From Hyphomonas sp. (GTDB lineage Bacteria > Pseudomonadota > Alphaproteobacteria > Caulobacterales > Hyphomonadaceae), in assembly GCA_029287305.1 (NCBI GenBank), contig JARFRJ010000026.1, positions 1-9,934 on the forward strand: DNA of 9,934 bases, written 5' to 3'. Position numbers and translations under genes: made by a program. Of this stretch, positions 1 to 6,176 are shown in pieces. Every line of letters starts with the position of its first letter. The first letter of the stretch is position 1. Under the pieces are notes generated by a model. The model saw nothing but the letters and a program-made list of their open reading frames with translations, was not told where the DNA came from and made no database searches.

Positions 1-7
1 AGCGCAG

Positions 8-20
8 CTAGAGCGTGTCC
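8..20 (+). repeat. 13-bp dispersed motif, copy 1
   Basis: The sequence CTAGAGCGTGTCC occurs here and again, identically and in the same orientation, at 6243-6255. Both copies lie in intergenic DNA that also carries a 12-bp tandem array. Flanking bases on either side do not match, so only the 13-bp core is shared. It lies close to the left edge, so a longer element outside the window cannot be excluded. The function is unknown; it could be a dispersed repeat core or a protein-binding site. Confidence 0.5.
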
Positions 21-130
21 CATAAAAAGGAACCGCCTCAAGGATAATTTGTTTTGACCTGGTGCACGCGACATATGGCTTAAAGCGATTGTTATCCCGA
101 TAGGGCAGCTCTTGATGAGACTTCCCAGCA

Positions 131-178
131 CCCCGCTGGTCGCACCGCTGGTCGCCCCGCTGGTCGCCCCGCTGGTCG
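131..178 (+). repeat. Tandem array of four 12-bp units (CCCCGCTGGTCG)
   Basis: Four head-to-tail 12-bp units start at 131, 143, 155 and 167. Units 1, 3 and 4 are CCCCGCTGGTCG and unit 2 differs by one base (CACCGCTGGTCG). The core CCGCTGGTC reappears in a second array at 6122-6169 in another intergenic region. Although 12 is a multiple of three, no credible open reading frame contains it. It lies downstream of the dnaX-ybaB transcript and there is no other gene in 1-289. Confidence 0.85.
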
Positions 179-207
179 CAACAAGCGAAATAATCATGAT
201 TGAAAAT

Positions 208-244
208 GTTAAGGCGATTCAAGACGGATCATAAACGCCTTAAC
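208..244 (-). terminator. Candidate hairpin downstream of dnaX-ybaB
   Basis: A perfect 9-bp inverted repeat, GTTAAGGCG (208-216) and CGCCTTAAC (236-244), encloses a 19-nt loop. Read on the minus strand it lies about 45 nt past the ybaB stop and is followed by ACATTTTC, only moderately T-rich. It could end or stabilise the dnaX-ybaB transcript, but the large loop and weak T-tract make it a poor intrinsic terminator. A perfect 10-bp palindrome AATCATGATT lies beside it at 192-201. Confidence 0.35.
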
Positions 245-263
245 GGACAGCCATGAGAGGGCT

Positions 264-280
264 AAGCCTGAAACAGGCTT
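264..280 (-). terminator. Short perfect hairpin just after ybaB
   Basis: AAGCCTG (264-270) and CAGGCTT (274-280) form a perfect 7-bp stem with a 3-nt loop, starting 10 nt after the ybaB stop codon on the minus strand. No T-run follows (the minus strand continues AGCCCTCT), so it is more likely a 3'-end stabilising or Rho-assisted structure than a classical intrinsic terminator. Confidence 0.4.
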
Positions 281-289
281 GACGAGGCT

Positions 290-610
290 CTAAAAAGGCA
301 TTTTGAAGCCCGGCATCATCCCGCCCATATCTTGGGTGATTTTCTGCATGGCCTGTTCAACGGCCTGTTCCAGATTTCGCCGCGCTTCATTATGGGCGGC
401 CTTGATAAGGTCTTCCAGAATATCGGCGCTTTCAGACATTAAAGACGGGTCAATCCTGATTGACACCAAATCTCCCTTGCCCTTGAGGGTTACCGTGACC
501 AATCCGGCACCCGCCACGCCATTGGCCTCAAGAGTTTGGGCGCTTTCCTGAGCTGCCGCAATTTTTTCTTGCATGGCTTGGGCTTCACGCATGAGTTTTG
601 CCATATCCAT
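290..610 (-). CDS. ybaB: YbaB/EbfC family nucleoid-associated protein
   Basis: This gene encodes 106 residues, the usual size of the YbaB/EbfC family of small dimeric DNA-binding proteins that coat the nucleoid. The N-terminus (KLMREAQAMQEKIAAAQ) is the family's helical start. The middle matches the conserved beta region (VTVTLKGKGDLVSIRIDP), followed by the helix that begins LEDLIKAAHNEARRN, and the tail is rich in Gly and Met (GGMMPGFKMPF). The start at 608-610 is backed by GGAGG on the minus strand (621-625) with 10 nt spacing; a second Met two codons in is possible. It lies 36 nt after dnaX on the same strand, the very common dnaX-ybaB pairing, so the two are probably co-transcribed. The usual third partner, recR, is not present in the 289 bases that follow. 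Confidence 0.95.
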   Translation of the reverse strand: MDMAKLMREAQAMQEKIAAAQESAQTLEANGVAGAGLVTVTLKGKGDLVSIRIDPSLMSESADILEDLIKAAHNEARRNLEQAVEQAMQKITQDMGGMMPGFKMPF

Positions 611-620
611 GGGCTATGAA

Positions 621-625
621 CCTCC
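621..625 (-). promoter_or_regulatory. Ribosome binding site of ybaB
   Basis: The minus strand reads GGAGG here, 10 nt before the ATG at 610, within the 36-nt gap between dnaX and ybaB. It supports independent translation initiation of ybaB and fixes its start. Confidence 0.7.
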
Positions 626-646
626 GATGGGTTAGAGTGAAAGTGT

Positions 647-2437
647 CTATTTTTCTGCCATATCTGCAGGTCCGTGTACATTGACAATCTCTGCGCCGGG
701 GAAAATGCGCATGGCCTCCTGAACCACCGGATGCTCGGCCACTCTATCAATTTTCTGTTTCTGCTCGCGTTGGGATTTCTCTTGCAGCGTCTCAACATGA
801 TCATCCGCCTCACGGCGTTCCACCCGCCAGATATTATCCGTCGCCTCGGTGAGGAAATCAGCTATTCGGGTCAAGAGGTCTTTTGGCGCGCCGGGTTTGA
901 CATCACATAAAAGACACATCTGCTCAATTGTGACCGGGCGAATATAGCTGGTAAAATCGCCTGACAGGATGGCTTGCTTGTGTCCATCCATTAAAGCGAC
1001 AATGTCCTCAGGCGTTTGCACATGCGGCAAAGACAATGACGGCATAGCGGCTGGCGTCTCTGGCTCCGCTGTGTCGCAGGAGACCGAGGACTGCGGCGAC
1101 GGGGCTAGCAGGCTTGGCGGGTCGGAGGGACCTGCCTCAGCAGAGGTAAAATCATCTGGGGTTTCAGGCTTTCCCGCAGTGCCGGCGGCCTCCCCTCCTT
1201 TATCCAGAAATTGCGCGACAAGCTCTTCTGGCGCGGGCAGACTGGCGGCGGCGGCTAGGCGAATAACCACCATGCGCGCTGCCACGGCCATATCCGGCGC
1301 GGTTTGCGCCGTTCGATAGCCTGAAAGTAGGATTTGCCAATAGCGCGTGGCCGCCGCTGCGCTTATGGCTTTAGACATGGTTTGAATACGCTGCGCCCAT
1401 TCTGTTGGCCCCTGAAGCTGATAGGCCTCGCCCATAATTTGAGCGCTTGAAACCTCCGCGCAAATATCGAGCAAATCCTTTAACAGGATAAGCGGATCGG
1501 CCCCGGCTTCGATTTGTTTATAAGTCTGTTCCAGCGCGTCTTTGGCGTGGCCCATTATGCCCGCTTCGAATATATCCAAAAGCTGTGAATAATCCGCCAA
1601 CCCCAGCATATCGCGGATCACAGAACTTGCCACGGGCTCACCCGGCTCGCCCTGAACCAATGCCTGATCCAGAATAGACAAGCCATCCCGTACAGAGCCT
1701 TCTGCGGCGCGGGCAATCATGGTCACCCCCTCTTCTTCCATCACCCCGCCTTCAAGCTTAGCAATCCGGGCCAGATGAGCGCTTAGCTCAGCCACTTCCA
1801 GACGTTTCAGATCAAAGCGCTGACAGCGGGAGAGAACCGTGACCGGGACTTTGCGAATCTCGGTCGTGGCAAAGATGAATTTGACGTGTTCGGGCGGCTC
1901 TTCCAGCGTCTTGAGCAAGGCATTGAAAGCCGCCGTGGAGAGCATGTGTACTTCATCGATAATATAGACTTTGTAACGTGCGGAGACCGGCGAATAGCGC
2001 ACGCCCTCAAGCAGTTCGCGCATATCCGCGACCCCTGTGCGCGAGGCCGCATCCAATTCCAGAATATCTGGATGACGGCTGTCCATAATCGCCTGACAAT
2101 GCACGCCCATTGGGTCCAACGCAATACTTGGGCTATCAATGACCTCTGTGCGATAGTTTAGTCCGCGTGCGAGCAGGCGCGCCGTGGTCGTCTTGCCAAC
2201 CCCGCGCACACCGGTCAGCATAAAGGCATGGGCGATCCGGCCAGTTTCAAACGCATTGGACAAGGTGCGTACCATCGCCGATTGGCCGATGAGATCGGCA
2301 AATTGGCGGGGCCTGTATTTACGTGCCAAGACTTCATAGTCAGCTTTGGCCGCGCCCATTTCTGTCGCCTCAAACAGGGCTGGGGCCCCTGTCATGTCGC
2401 TGGATGTGTCCGATGTCTCAGAGGGTGGCATTGTCAT
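647..2437 (-). CDS. dnaX: DNA polymerase III subunit gamma/tau
   Basis: This is the clamp-loader ATPase that loads the beta sliding clamp and, as tau, couples polymerase and helicase. Counting 596 residues from the ATG at 2437, the AAA+ part has ARKYRPRQFADLIGQ near 39-53, Walker A GVRGVGKTTT at 76-85 (Lys82), DELDAASRT-like strand near 127-134, Walker B IIDEVHM at 159-165 and the SRC arginine-finger motif at 203-205. A variable Pro/Ser-rich linker follows, then a C-terminal tau domain of the alphaproteobacterial type ending near FPGAEIVNV. Oddly, of the four zinc-module cysteines only one remains (Cys114); the others align with Tyr95, Met110 and a short or missing CxxC. A GTG two codons upstream (2443) and an ATG two codons downstream (2431) are alternative starts; 2437 is preferred because the candidate promoter would begin the transcript there. 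No A-rich slippery site was seen, so no gamma-forming frameshift is apparent. Confidence 0.97.
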   Translation of the reverse strand: MTMPPSETSDTSSDMTGAPALFEATEMGAAKADYEVLARKYRPRQFADLIGQSAMVRTLSNAFETGRIAHAFMLTGVRGVGKTTTARLLARGLNYRTEVIDSPSIALDPMGVHCQAIMDSRHPDILELDAASRTGVADMRELLEGVRYSPVSARYKVYIIDEVHMLSTAAFNALLKTLEEPPEHVKFIFATTEIRKVPVTVLSRCQRFDLKRLEVAELSAHLARIAKLEGGVMEEEGVTMIARAAEGSVRDGLSILDQALVQGEPGEPVASSVIRDMLGLADYSQLLDIFEAGIMGHAKDALEQTYKQIEAGADPLILLKDLLDICAEVSSAQIMGEAYQLQGPTEWAQRIQTMSKAISAAAATRYWQILLSGYRTAQTAPDMAVAARMVVIRLAAAASLPAPEELVAQFLDKGGEAAGTAGKPETPDDFTSAEAGPSDPPSLLAPSPQSSVSCDTAEPETPAAMPSLSLPHVQTPEDIVALMDGHKQAILSGDFTSYIRPVTIEQMCLLCDVKPGAPKDLLTRIADFLTEATDNIWRVERREADDHVETLQEKSQREQKQKIDRVAEHPVVQEAMRIFPGAEIVNVHGPADMAEK

Positions 2438-2444
2438 AAACACT

Positions 2445-2474
2445 ATTATGCGCCAAAATATATTGGCTCGGCAA
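2445..2474 (-). promoter_or_regulatory. Candidate dnaX promoter, leaderless
   Basis: On the minus strand a TTGCCG hexamer (2474-2469) and CATAAT (2450-2445) are separated by 18 nt. Seven nt after the -10 element comes the A of the ATG at 2437, so the transcript would begin at or next to the start codon. No Shine-Dalgarno sequence precedes any of the GTG-2443, ATG-2437 or ATG-2431 starts, which fits leaderless translation. An interrupted palindrome fills the spacer. From memory, the Caulobacter dnaX mRNA is known to be leaderless, which makes this reading plausible. Confidence 0.5.
2452..2467. promoter_or_regulatory. Palindrome within the dnaX promoter spacer
   Basis: GCCAA (2452-2456) and TTGGC (2463-2467) are 5-bp inverted arms around AATATA, placed exactly between the candidate -35 and -10 elements of dnaX. 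That position would suit a repressor or activator site. The 8-bp word CGCCAAAA covering its left arm (2451-2458) recurs at 2530-2537 further upstream. No regulator can be named from sequence alone. Confidence 0.35.
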
Positions 2475-2541
2475 TCGAAAAAAGGCGTTGAAATTATTTA
2501 TTTGTAGCTGGCAGCCTAGCCCGTTTTAACGCCAAAACCTC

Positions 2542-2570
2542 TTGCCAGTTTACACCGCATCTTCTTATTG
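2542..2570 (+). promoter_or_regulatory. Candidate promoter of the DUF1214-sulfotransferase-SDR operon
   Basis: TTGCCA (2542-2547) and TTATTG (2565-2570) are separated by 17 nt. The predicted start of transcription, near 2577, falls inside the CCTAGACTAGG palindrome. The -10 element is a weak match, so this is a tentative call. Confidence 0.3.
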
Positions 2571-2591
2571 TCAGCCTAGACTAGGACAATA
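2566..2591. promoter_or_regulatory. Nested inverted repeats upstream of the operon (possible operator)
   Basis: An outer perfect 7-bp inverted repeat, TATTGTC (2566-2572) and GACAATA (2585-2591), surrounds a second perfect palindrome, CCTAG-A-CTAGG (2575-2585), with a slightly shifted centre. The right outer arm touches the AGGAG ribosome binding site at 2591-2595. The block sits where a repressor would control the start of the plus-strand operon, or where an RNA stem could affect ribosome access. No regulator gene is present in the window. Confidence 0.45.
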
Positions 2592-2595
2592 GGAG
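2591..2595 (+). promoter_or_regulatory. Ribosome binding site deciding the DUF1214 gene start
   Basis: AGGAG lies 2 nt before the ATG at 2598 and 5 nt before the ATG at 2601. The second, in-frame ATG therefore has the workable spacing and is preferred as the start. Confidence 0.65.
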
Positions 2596-2600
2596 CGATG

Positions 2601-3797
2601 ATGCGGTTTATTCTGGTAATGGGGCTCGGCTTGATCAAAAATTTGCGTGCGGCGTGGCGTAAATTAAGGGGCAAAACACATTCCGATATTGTCACAGAAC
2701 ATGTTGTTTCCGGGGCCGCCTGGGCCGAATTTTGCGATACTTTAAAAAGTGCAGGGGCCGCCTTGCAATATCCCGGCACGCCGCAAAACGGCTTTGATCA
2801 GGCCGAAGGCTATCGCTATCTTGCCCGTCTGACGCGCGCCGGGCTTGAAGCCTTTCTGGAATATGGCGACCCCCTTGCCCCGCAATTGCGGCGTATTTGC
2901 CATGAGACGATTAAAATCGGCGCGGATAATCCGGATAATTATTATCAGAACTGCAATCTGGATGGGCGCTATACGTATCGGCTGACAGGCCAGCGCGGCA
3001 GCGTGGCCTATCTCAGCTTCAATACCAAGTCCGGCCATTATGGGCAGGGCGGGCAAATGCCGCCTGTCGATGAGAGGGATGCCCGCAATATGAGCTTCAA
3101 TCCGGACGGCAGCTTTGAAATCATCTTGAGCGCGGAAAAACCGGAAACCGCGCAGAACTGGCTGAAACTGGCCAAAGGATATACGCTGTTTATGGTCCGC
3201 CAGACCCATCTGGACCGGACCAGAGAGACGATTGCAGACCTTGCGATCGAGCGCCTCACAGGACCGGAAACAGAGGCTCAACTCAGCCCGGAAAAACTCA
3301 CCGAGGCGCTAAAATCTGCCAGTACATTTGTTGCAGGGTGCCCACTCCTGTTCGCCCACTGGGCCCGCAATATGCAAAAGCATTCCAATCAATTGCCGCG
3401 CTTTTCTGATGAAGTCTCCACGCGGGCAGGCGGCGATCCGAATATCGCCTATTATCACAGTCACTGGAAGCTCGCCTCTGATGAAGCCCTGATCATCCAT
3501 GCCGAGCCGCCAGAATGCGAGTTTTGGAATTTTCAGCTTAATAATTATTGGATGGAATCACTCGATTATACACGCCGCACTATCCACACTAATAAGCATT
3601 TGGCGCAGTATAATTCAGATGGGTCTGTGACCATTATTGTCGCGCATAAAGACCCAGGTCACGCCAATTGGATTGAAACCGCCGGGCATGATAATGGCAC
3701 GATGTGCTGGCGATGGGTGCATGCTGAAGACACCCCAGAACCGCAAACACGTGTGGTAAAGTTTGACCAGCTTACATCGCTTTTGCCTGCCGCATGA
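2601..3797 (+). CDS. DUF1214 domain-containing protein
   Basis: This gene encodes 398 residues from ATG-2601 (399 from ATG-2598). The C-terminal third carries the pattern I associate with DUF1214 proteins: GDPNIAYY near 278-286, then FWNFQLNNYWMESLDY near 308-323, then a strand-rich end with VAHKDPG, NWIETAGH and GTMCWRW up to about 372. The region from about 115 to 200, with NYYQNCNLDGRYTYRLTG and a following beta-rich stretch, is probably the paired N-terminal part of the same fold. The start has only a short hydrophobic stretch (FILVMGLGLI) followed by basic residues, too short for a confident membrane anchor or signal peptide. No catalytic residues or reaction are known to me for this family. 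Its stop overlaps the start of the sulfotransferase gene (ATGA), so the two are translationally coupled and probably act in one process. Confidence 0.85.
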   Translation: MRFILVMGLGLIKNLRAAWRKLRGKTHSDIVTEHVVSGAAWAEFCDTLKSAGAALQYPGTPQNGFDQAEGYRYLARLTRAGLEAFLEYGDPLAPQLRRICHETIKIGADNPDNYYQNCNLDGRYTYRLTGQRGSVAYLSFNTKSGHYGQGGQMPPVDERDARNMSFNPDGSFEIILSAEKPETAQNWLKLAKGYTLFMVRQTHLDRTRETIADLAIERLTGPETEAQLSPEKLTEALKSASTFVAGCPLLFAHWARNMQKHSNQLPRFSDEVSTRAGGDPNIAYYHSHWKLASDEALIIHAEPPECEFWNFQLNNYWMESLDYTRRTIHTNKHLAQYNSDGSVTIIVAHKDPGHANWIETAGHDNGTMCWRWVHAEDTPEPQTRVVKFDQLTSLLPAA

Positions 3798-5041
3798 CAG
3801 ATCGAACGGATCAAAATTATGCCCGCCCCTATCGTCCTTGGGCGGTGAAAGCCTTCAATAGGCTCAATCTAGGTCATCCAGACCGGCAATTGGACCCGCA
3901 GCGCCTTCTCGCCGCCGCGCATCAGAAAACAGGATTGGACACGCTGTCTGAAGCCCCGCTTATGGAGCCTTTGGAGCAATTATGTAAAAGCTTGCGTGCG
4001 GAGGCGGACTTATCAGCTGTGGGCCGGATCATACAGTCTGCACGCTTGAAAAACCTGCTCATCAATCGCCTGCGCCTTGATGCTTTGATGGAAGAACATC
4101 CAGAGATTGCTGATCAGCCAGAACCCGATATTCTCCTGATTGCCGGTCTTGCTCGCACAGGCACGACTTTTCTGCATCGGGCTTTGGCCGCTGATCCGCA
4201 GGCGCGCACCCTGTCCTCTTGGGAAGCGCTAAACCCCGCCCCCTGGCCGAATGAAGCCAGAGGCCAGTATGATAAGAGGCTGAAATATGGGCAAAGGGCG
4301 GCGCGGTTTATGAACTGGCTTGCCCCGGACTATCGGGCTGTTCATCCGGTGAGCTCCACCGAACCAGAAGAAGACATATTGCTTCTGGATTTAACTTTGA
4401 TGTCTCAAACGGCTGAAGCCGTCGCCTTTGTCCCCTCTTATTCACGCTGGCTGGAAAGCTGTGATCACAGGCCTGCCTATGCCTATTTGAAAAAAATTCT
4501 GAAAACCCTGCAATGGCTGCGTCCGGGACCGGGCCGATCAACCCATTGGGTGCTCAAATCTCCTCATCATGGCGAGCAGCTAGCCACGGCTTTAGACGTA
4601 TTCCCCAAAGCACGTGTGATTTTAACCCATCGCGACCCGGTCGTGACGACCGCCTCGTGCAGCTCGCTCATGTGCCACACGCAAGCCTTATCCACAGACC
4701 AGCTAAGACCAGACAGAATTGCCGCCCATTGGCTGGCCAAAAGCGTCTTGATGACGCAAAACAGTTTAAAAGCACGTGAAATATATGCAGACAGATGTTT
4801 TATTGATGTGTTTTACAAAGACCTTGTGCAAAATCCGGCACGTATTGTAGAAGAAATTTACCATGCCTCCCGACCCCTTTTCACCACGGAAGGCTTGTCC
4901 TCAGTCTTATCGGCCCTTAACACATCACACAAACCAAGTGATAAAAAACACGCCTATGATCTCGCTGATTTTGATTTGACGGCGAGCGCCGTGCGGGCGC
5001 AATTTCAGGACTATCTCAACCGATATGGGTCCGCTTTATAA
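3794..5041 (+). CDS. Sulfotransferase family protein (PAPS-dependent type)
   Basis: This gene encodes 415 residues, cytoplasmic by lack of a signal peptide, with the fold motifs of sulfotransferases of the Sulfotransfer_3 type. The 5'-phosphosulfate loop is GLARTGTTFLHR at 118-129. The 3'-phosphate region is RVILTHRDPVVTTASCSS at 274-291, with the preceding LKSPHH at 254-259. The HPVSSTEPEED stretch at 184-194 is a candidate acceptor and catalytic segment. Such enzymes move a sulfuryl group from PAPS to a hydroxyl; the acceptor here cannot be read from the sequence. Translation probably depends on coupling: the ATG at 3794 overlaps the upstream stop and no clear Shine-Dalgarno sequence precedes it. 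The SDR gene follows 18 nt after the stop. Related proteins are often annotated only as hypothetical sulfotransferases, so the family is secure but the substrate is not. Confidence 0.9.
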   Translation: MTDRTDQNYARPYRPWAVKAFNRLNLGHPDRQLDPQRLLAAAHQKTGLDTLSEAPLMEPLEQLCKSLRAEADLSAVGRIIQSARLKNLLINRLRLDALMEEHPEIADQPEPDILLIAGLARTGTTFLHRALAADPQARTLSSWEALNPAPWPNEARGQYDKRLKYGQRAARFMNWLAPDYRAVHPVSSTEPEEDILLLDLTLMSQTAEAVAFVPSYSRWLESCDHRPAYAYLKKILKTLQWLRPGPGRSTHWVLKSPHHGEQLATALDVFPKARVILTHRDPVVTTASCSSLMCHTQALSTDQLRPDRIAAHWLAKSVLMTQNSLKAREIYADRCFIDVFYKDLVQNPARIVEEIYHASRPLFTTEGLSSVLSALNTSHKPSDKKHAYDLADFDLTASAVRAQFQDYLNRYGSAL

Positions 5042-5059
5042 AGTAAGAAAGCAATCATC

Positions 5060-6037
5060 ATGGCAAATGAGCGCACATTTAGGGGCCCGTTCACTGCAAT
5101 GTGGACAGCCTTGCAGGATATTCGCGACAAGAAAGGTCTCATCCCGCCCTCACCGAAAGAGGAGCGCTTGGACGGCATGACCTGTCTAATCACCGGGGCC
5201 AATACTGGCCTAGGGCTGGCTATTGCGACAGAATTGGCGCGGCGCGGCGCACGTCTAATCCTAGCCTGCCGGAACGGGCTTGATCATGTCGCAAAAGACA
5301 TAGCTGCGAAAACGGGTAATCCTGCGATCAGGATGGAATATGTCGATCTGGCAGACATAAAGTCGGTTGATGATTTATGTGCCCGCTTGGACACACAAGG
5401 GGTAAAGCTGGACCGATTGATCCTGAATGCAGGCCTCGTCTCGCAAACAGCGCAAAAATCCGTGCAAGGTTTTGAGACCATGTTTGCGGTTCATTATCTT
5501 GCTAATCAGCGTCTATGTATGAAATTGATTGCCTCTAATATTGTGCCCAAGGGAACAGGTGCGCGCATCATCGCCATCTCATCAGAAGCACACCGCTCAG
5601 CCCCGCCTATGGATATGACGCAATTTGGCGCGTTTCAGCCGCATTCCCTGAGCAGTGCCCTAACACAATATGGCCATAGCAAATTGGCCCTTAGCCTGAT
5701 GATCCGGTATTTGGCCAAACAACTCAACCCAACCGGAAAATCCCCTGAGATTGGCGTTTTTCATATGTGCCCCGGCCCGATCAACTCCTCGATTGTGCGC
5801 AATGCGTCGCCGATTATGCGCTGGATTGCAGGTGCCATTATGTGGTTGACCTTCCCGTCCCCGGAAAAGGCCGCCCAGCCAGCCATCCATCTGATCTGTT
5901 CACCAGAATTAGAGGGGCGAAGCGGGGAATATATGCATTTGATGCGGTTCAAATCGCCTTCAGATGAGGCGCAGAATGATGCATTGGCCCAGGCCGTTTT
6001 TTCCTATGGGGCACAAGTCTTGAAAAATGTATCATAA
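5060..6037 (+). CDS. Short-chain dehydrogenase/reductase, retinol-dehydrogenase-like
   Basis: This gene encodes 325 residues with a Rossmann fold: the dinucleotide loop TGANTGLG at 45-52, Arg71 in LACRN (typical of NADP(H) preference), VDLAD at 95-99, LNAG at 122-125, ISSEAH at 173-178, YGHSK at 204-208 (Tyr204 and Lys208 catalytic) and CPGP at 237-240. The layout and an N-terminal extension of about 40 residues resemble the RDH/WWOX-like SDRs that act on hydrophobic alcohols, aldehydes or ketones. One oddity is that the helix-4 position usually held by the tetrad Asn (FxVNxL) reads FAVHYLAN, so His145 replaces it. The stretch near 249-265 is hydrophobic and could contact a membrane. The gene lies 18 nt after the sulfotransferase and probably shares its transcript; only a weak purine-rich AAGAAAG precedes the ATG. 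Confidence 0.93.
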   Translation: MANERTFRGPFTAMWTALQDIRDKKGLIPPSPKEERLDGMTCLITGANTGLGLAIATELARRGARLILACRNGLDHVAKDIAAKTGNPAIRMEYVDLADIKSVDDLCARLDTQGVKLDRLILNAGLVSQTAQKSVQGFETMFAVHYLANQRLCMKLIASNIVPKGTGARIIAISSEAHRSAPPMDMTQFGAFQPHSLSSALTQYGHSKLALSLMIRYLAKQLNPTGKSPEIGVFHMCPGPINSSIVRNASPIMRWIAGAIMWLTFPSPEKAAQPAIHLICSPELEGRSGEYMHLMRFKSPSDEAQNDALAQAVFSYGAQVLKNVS

Positions 6038-6096
6038 GCCAATAAGAGCGCTTCCTGACGACGTGTACGCGATCAATGGGTTCGATTTCGCAGGTC

Positions 6097-6169
6097 GTCG
6101 CGCTGCTCGACCAAGCTTGTCGTTCCGATGGCCGTCGCGCTGCTCGTTCCGCTGGTCGTTCCGCTGGTC
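6097..6169 (+). repeat. Second, diverged 12-bp tandem array (GTTCCGCTGGTC)
   Basis: Four contiguous 12-bp units begin at 6122, 6134, 6146 and 6158: GTTCCGATGGCC, GTCGCGCTGCTC, GTTCCGCTGGTC and GTTCCGCTGGTC. The variant GTCGCGCTGCTCG also occurs at 6097-6109, outside the regular phase. The CCGCTGGTC core is the same as in the array at 131-178, and an (A)ACAAG follows both arrays. The array lies between the convergent ends of the SDR gene and ndk. It is non-coding and of unknown function. Confidence 0.75.
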
Positions 6170-6176
6170 AGACAAG
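6116..6176. repeat. 6-bp inverted repeat bracketing the second 12-bp array
   Basis: CTTGTC (6116-6121) directly precedes the first 12-bp unit, and its complement GACAAG (6171-6176) follows the last unit after one base. The array would therefore lie in the loop of a short stem, or the arms may be ends of a small element. The length is short enough for chance. Confidence 0.3.

Noticed and set aside
131..178. CRISPR array
   Set aside because: The 12-bp units are directly adjacent with no spacers, far shorter than CRISPR repeats, and no cas gene is present.
647..2437. Programmed frameshift in dnaX producing a gamma form
   Set aside because: No AAAAAAG-type or long A-run slippery sequence was found on the coding strand, and the frame runs unbroken to the tau domain.
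2742..3281. A 179-codon minus-strand open frame
   Set aside because: It is antisense to the DUF1214 gene and has no recognisable motifs or start signal.
2601..6037. Recently transferred island
   Set aside because: Base composition and codon use look like those of the flanking core genes, and no integrase, transposase or tRNA borders the operon; the repeat arrays do not flank it symmetrically.
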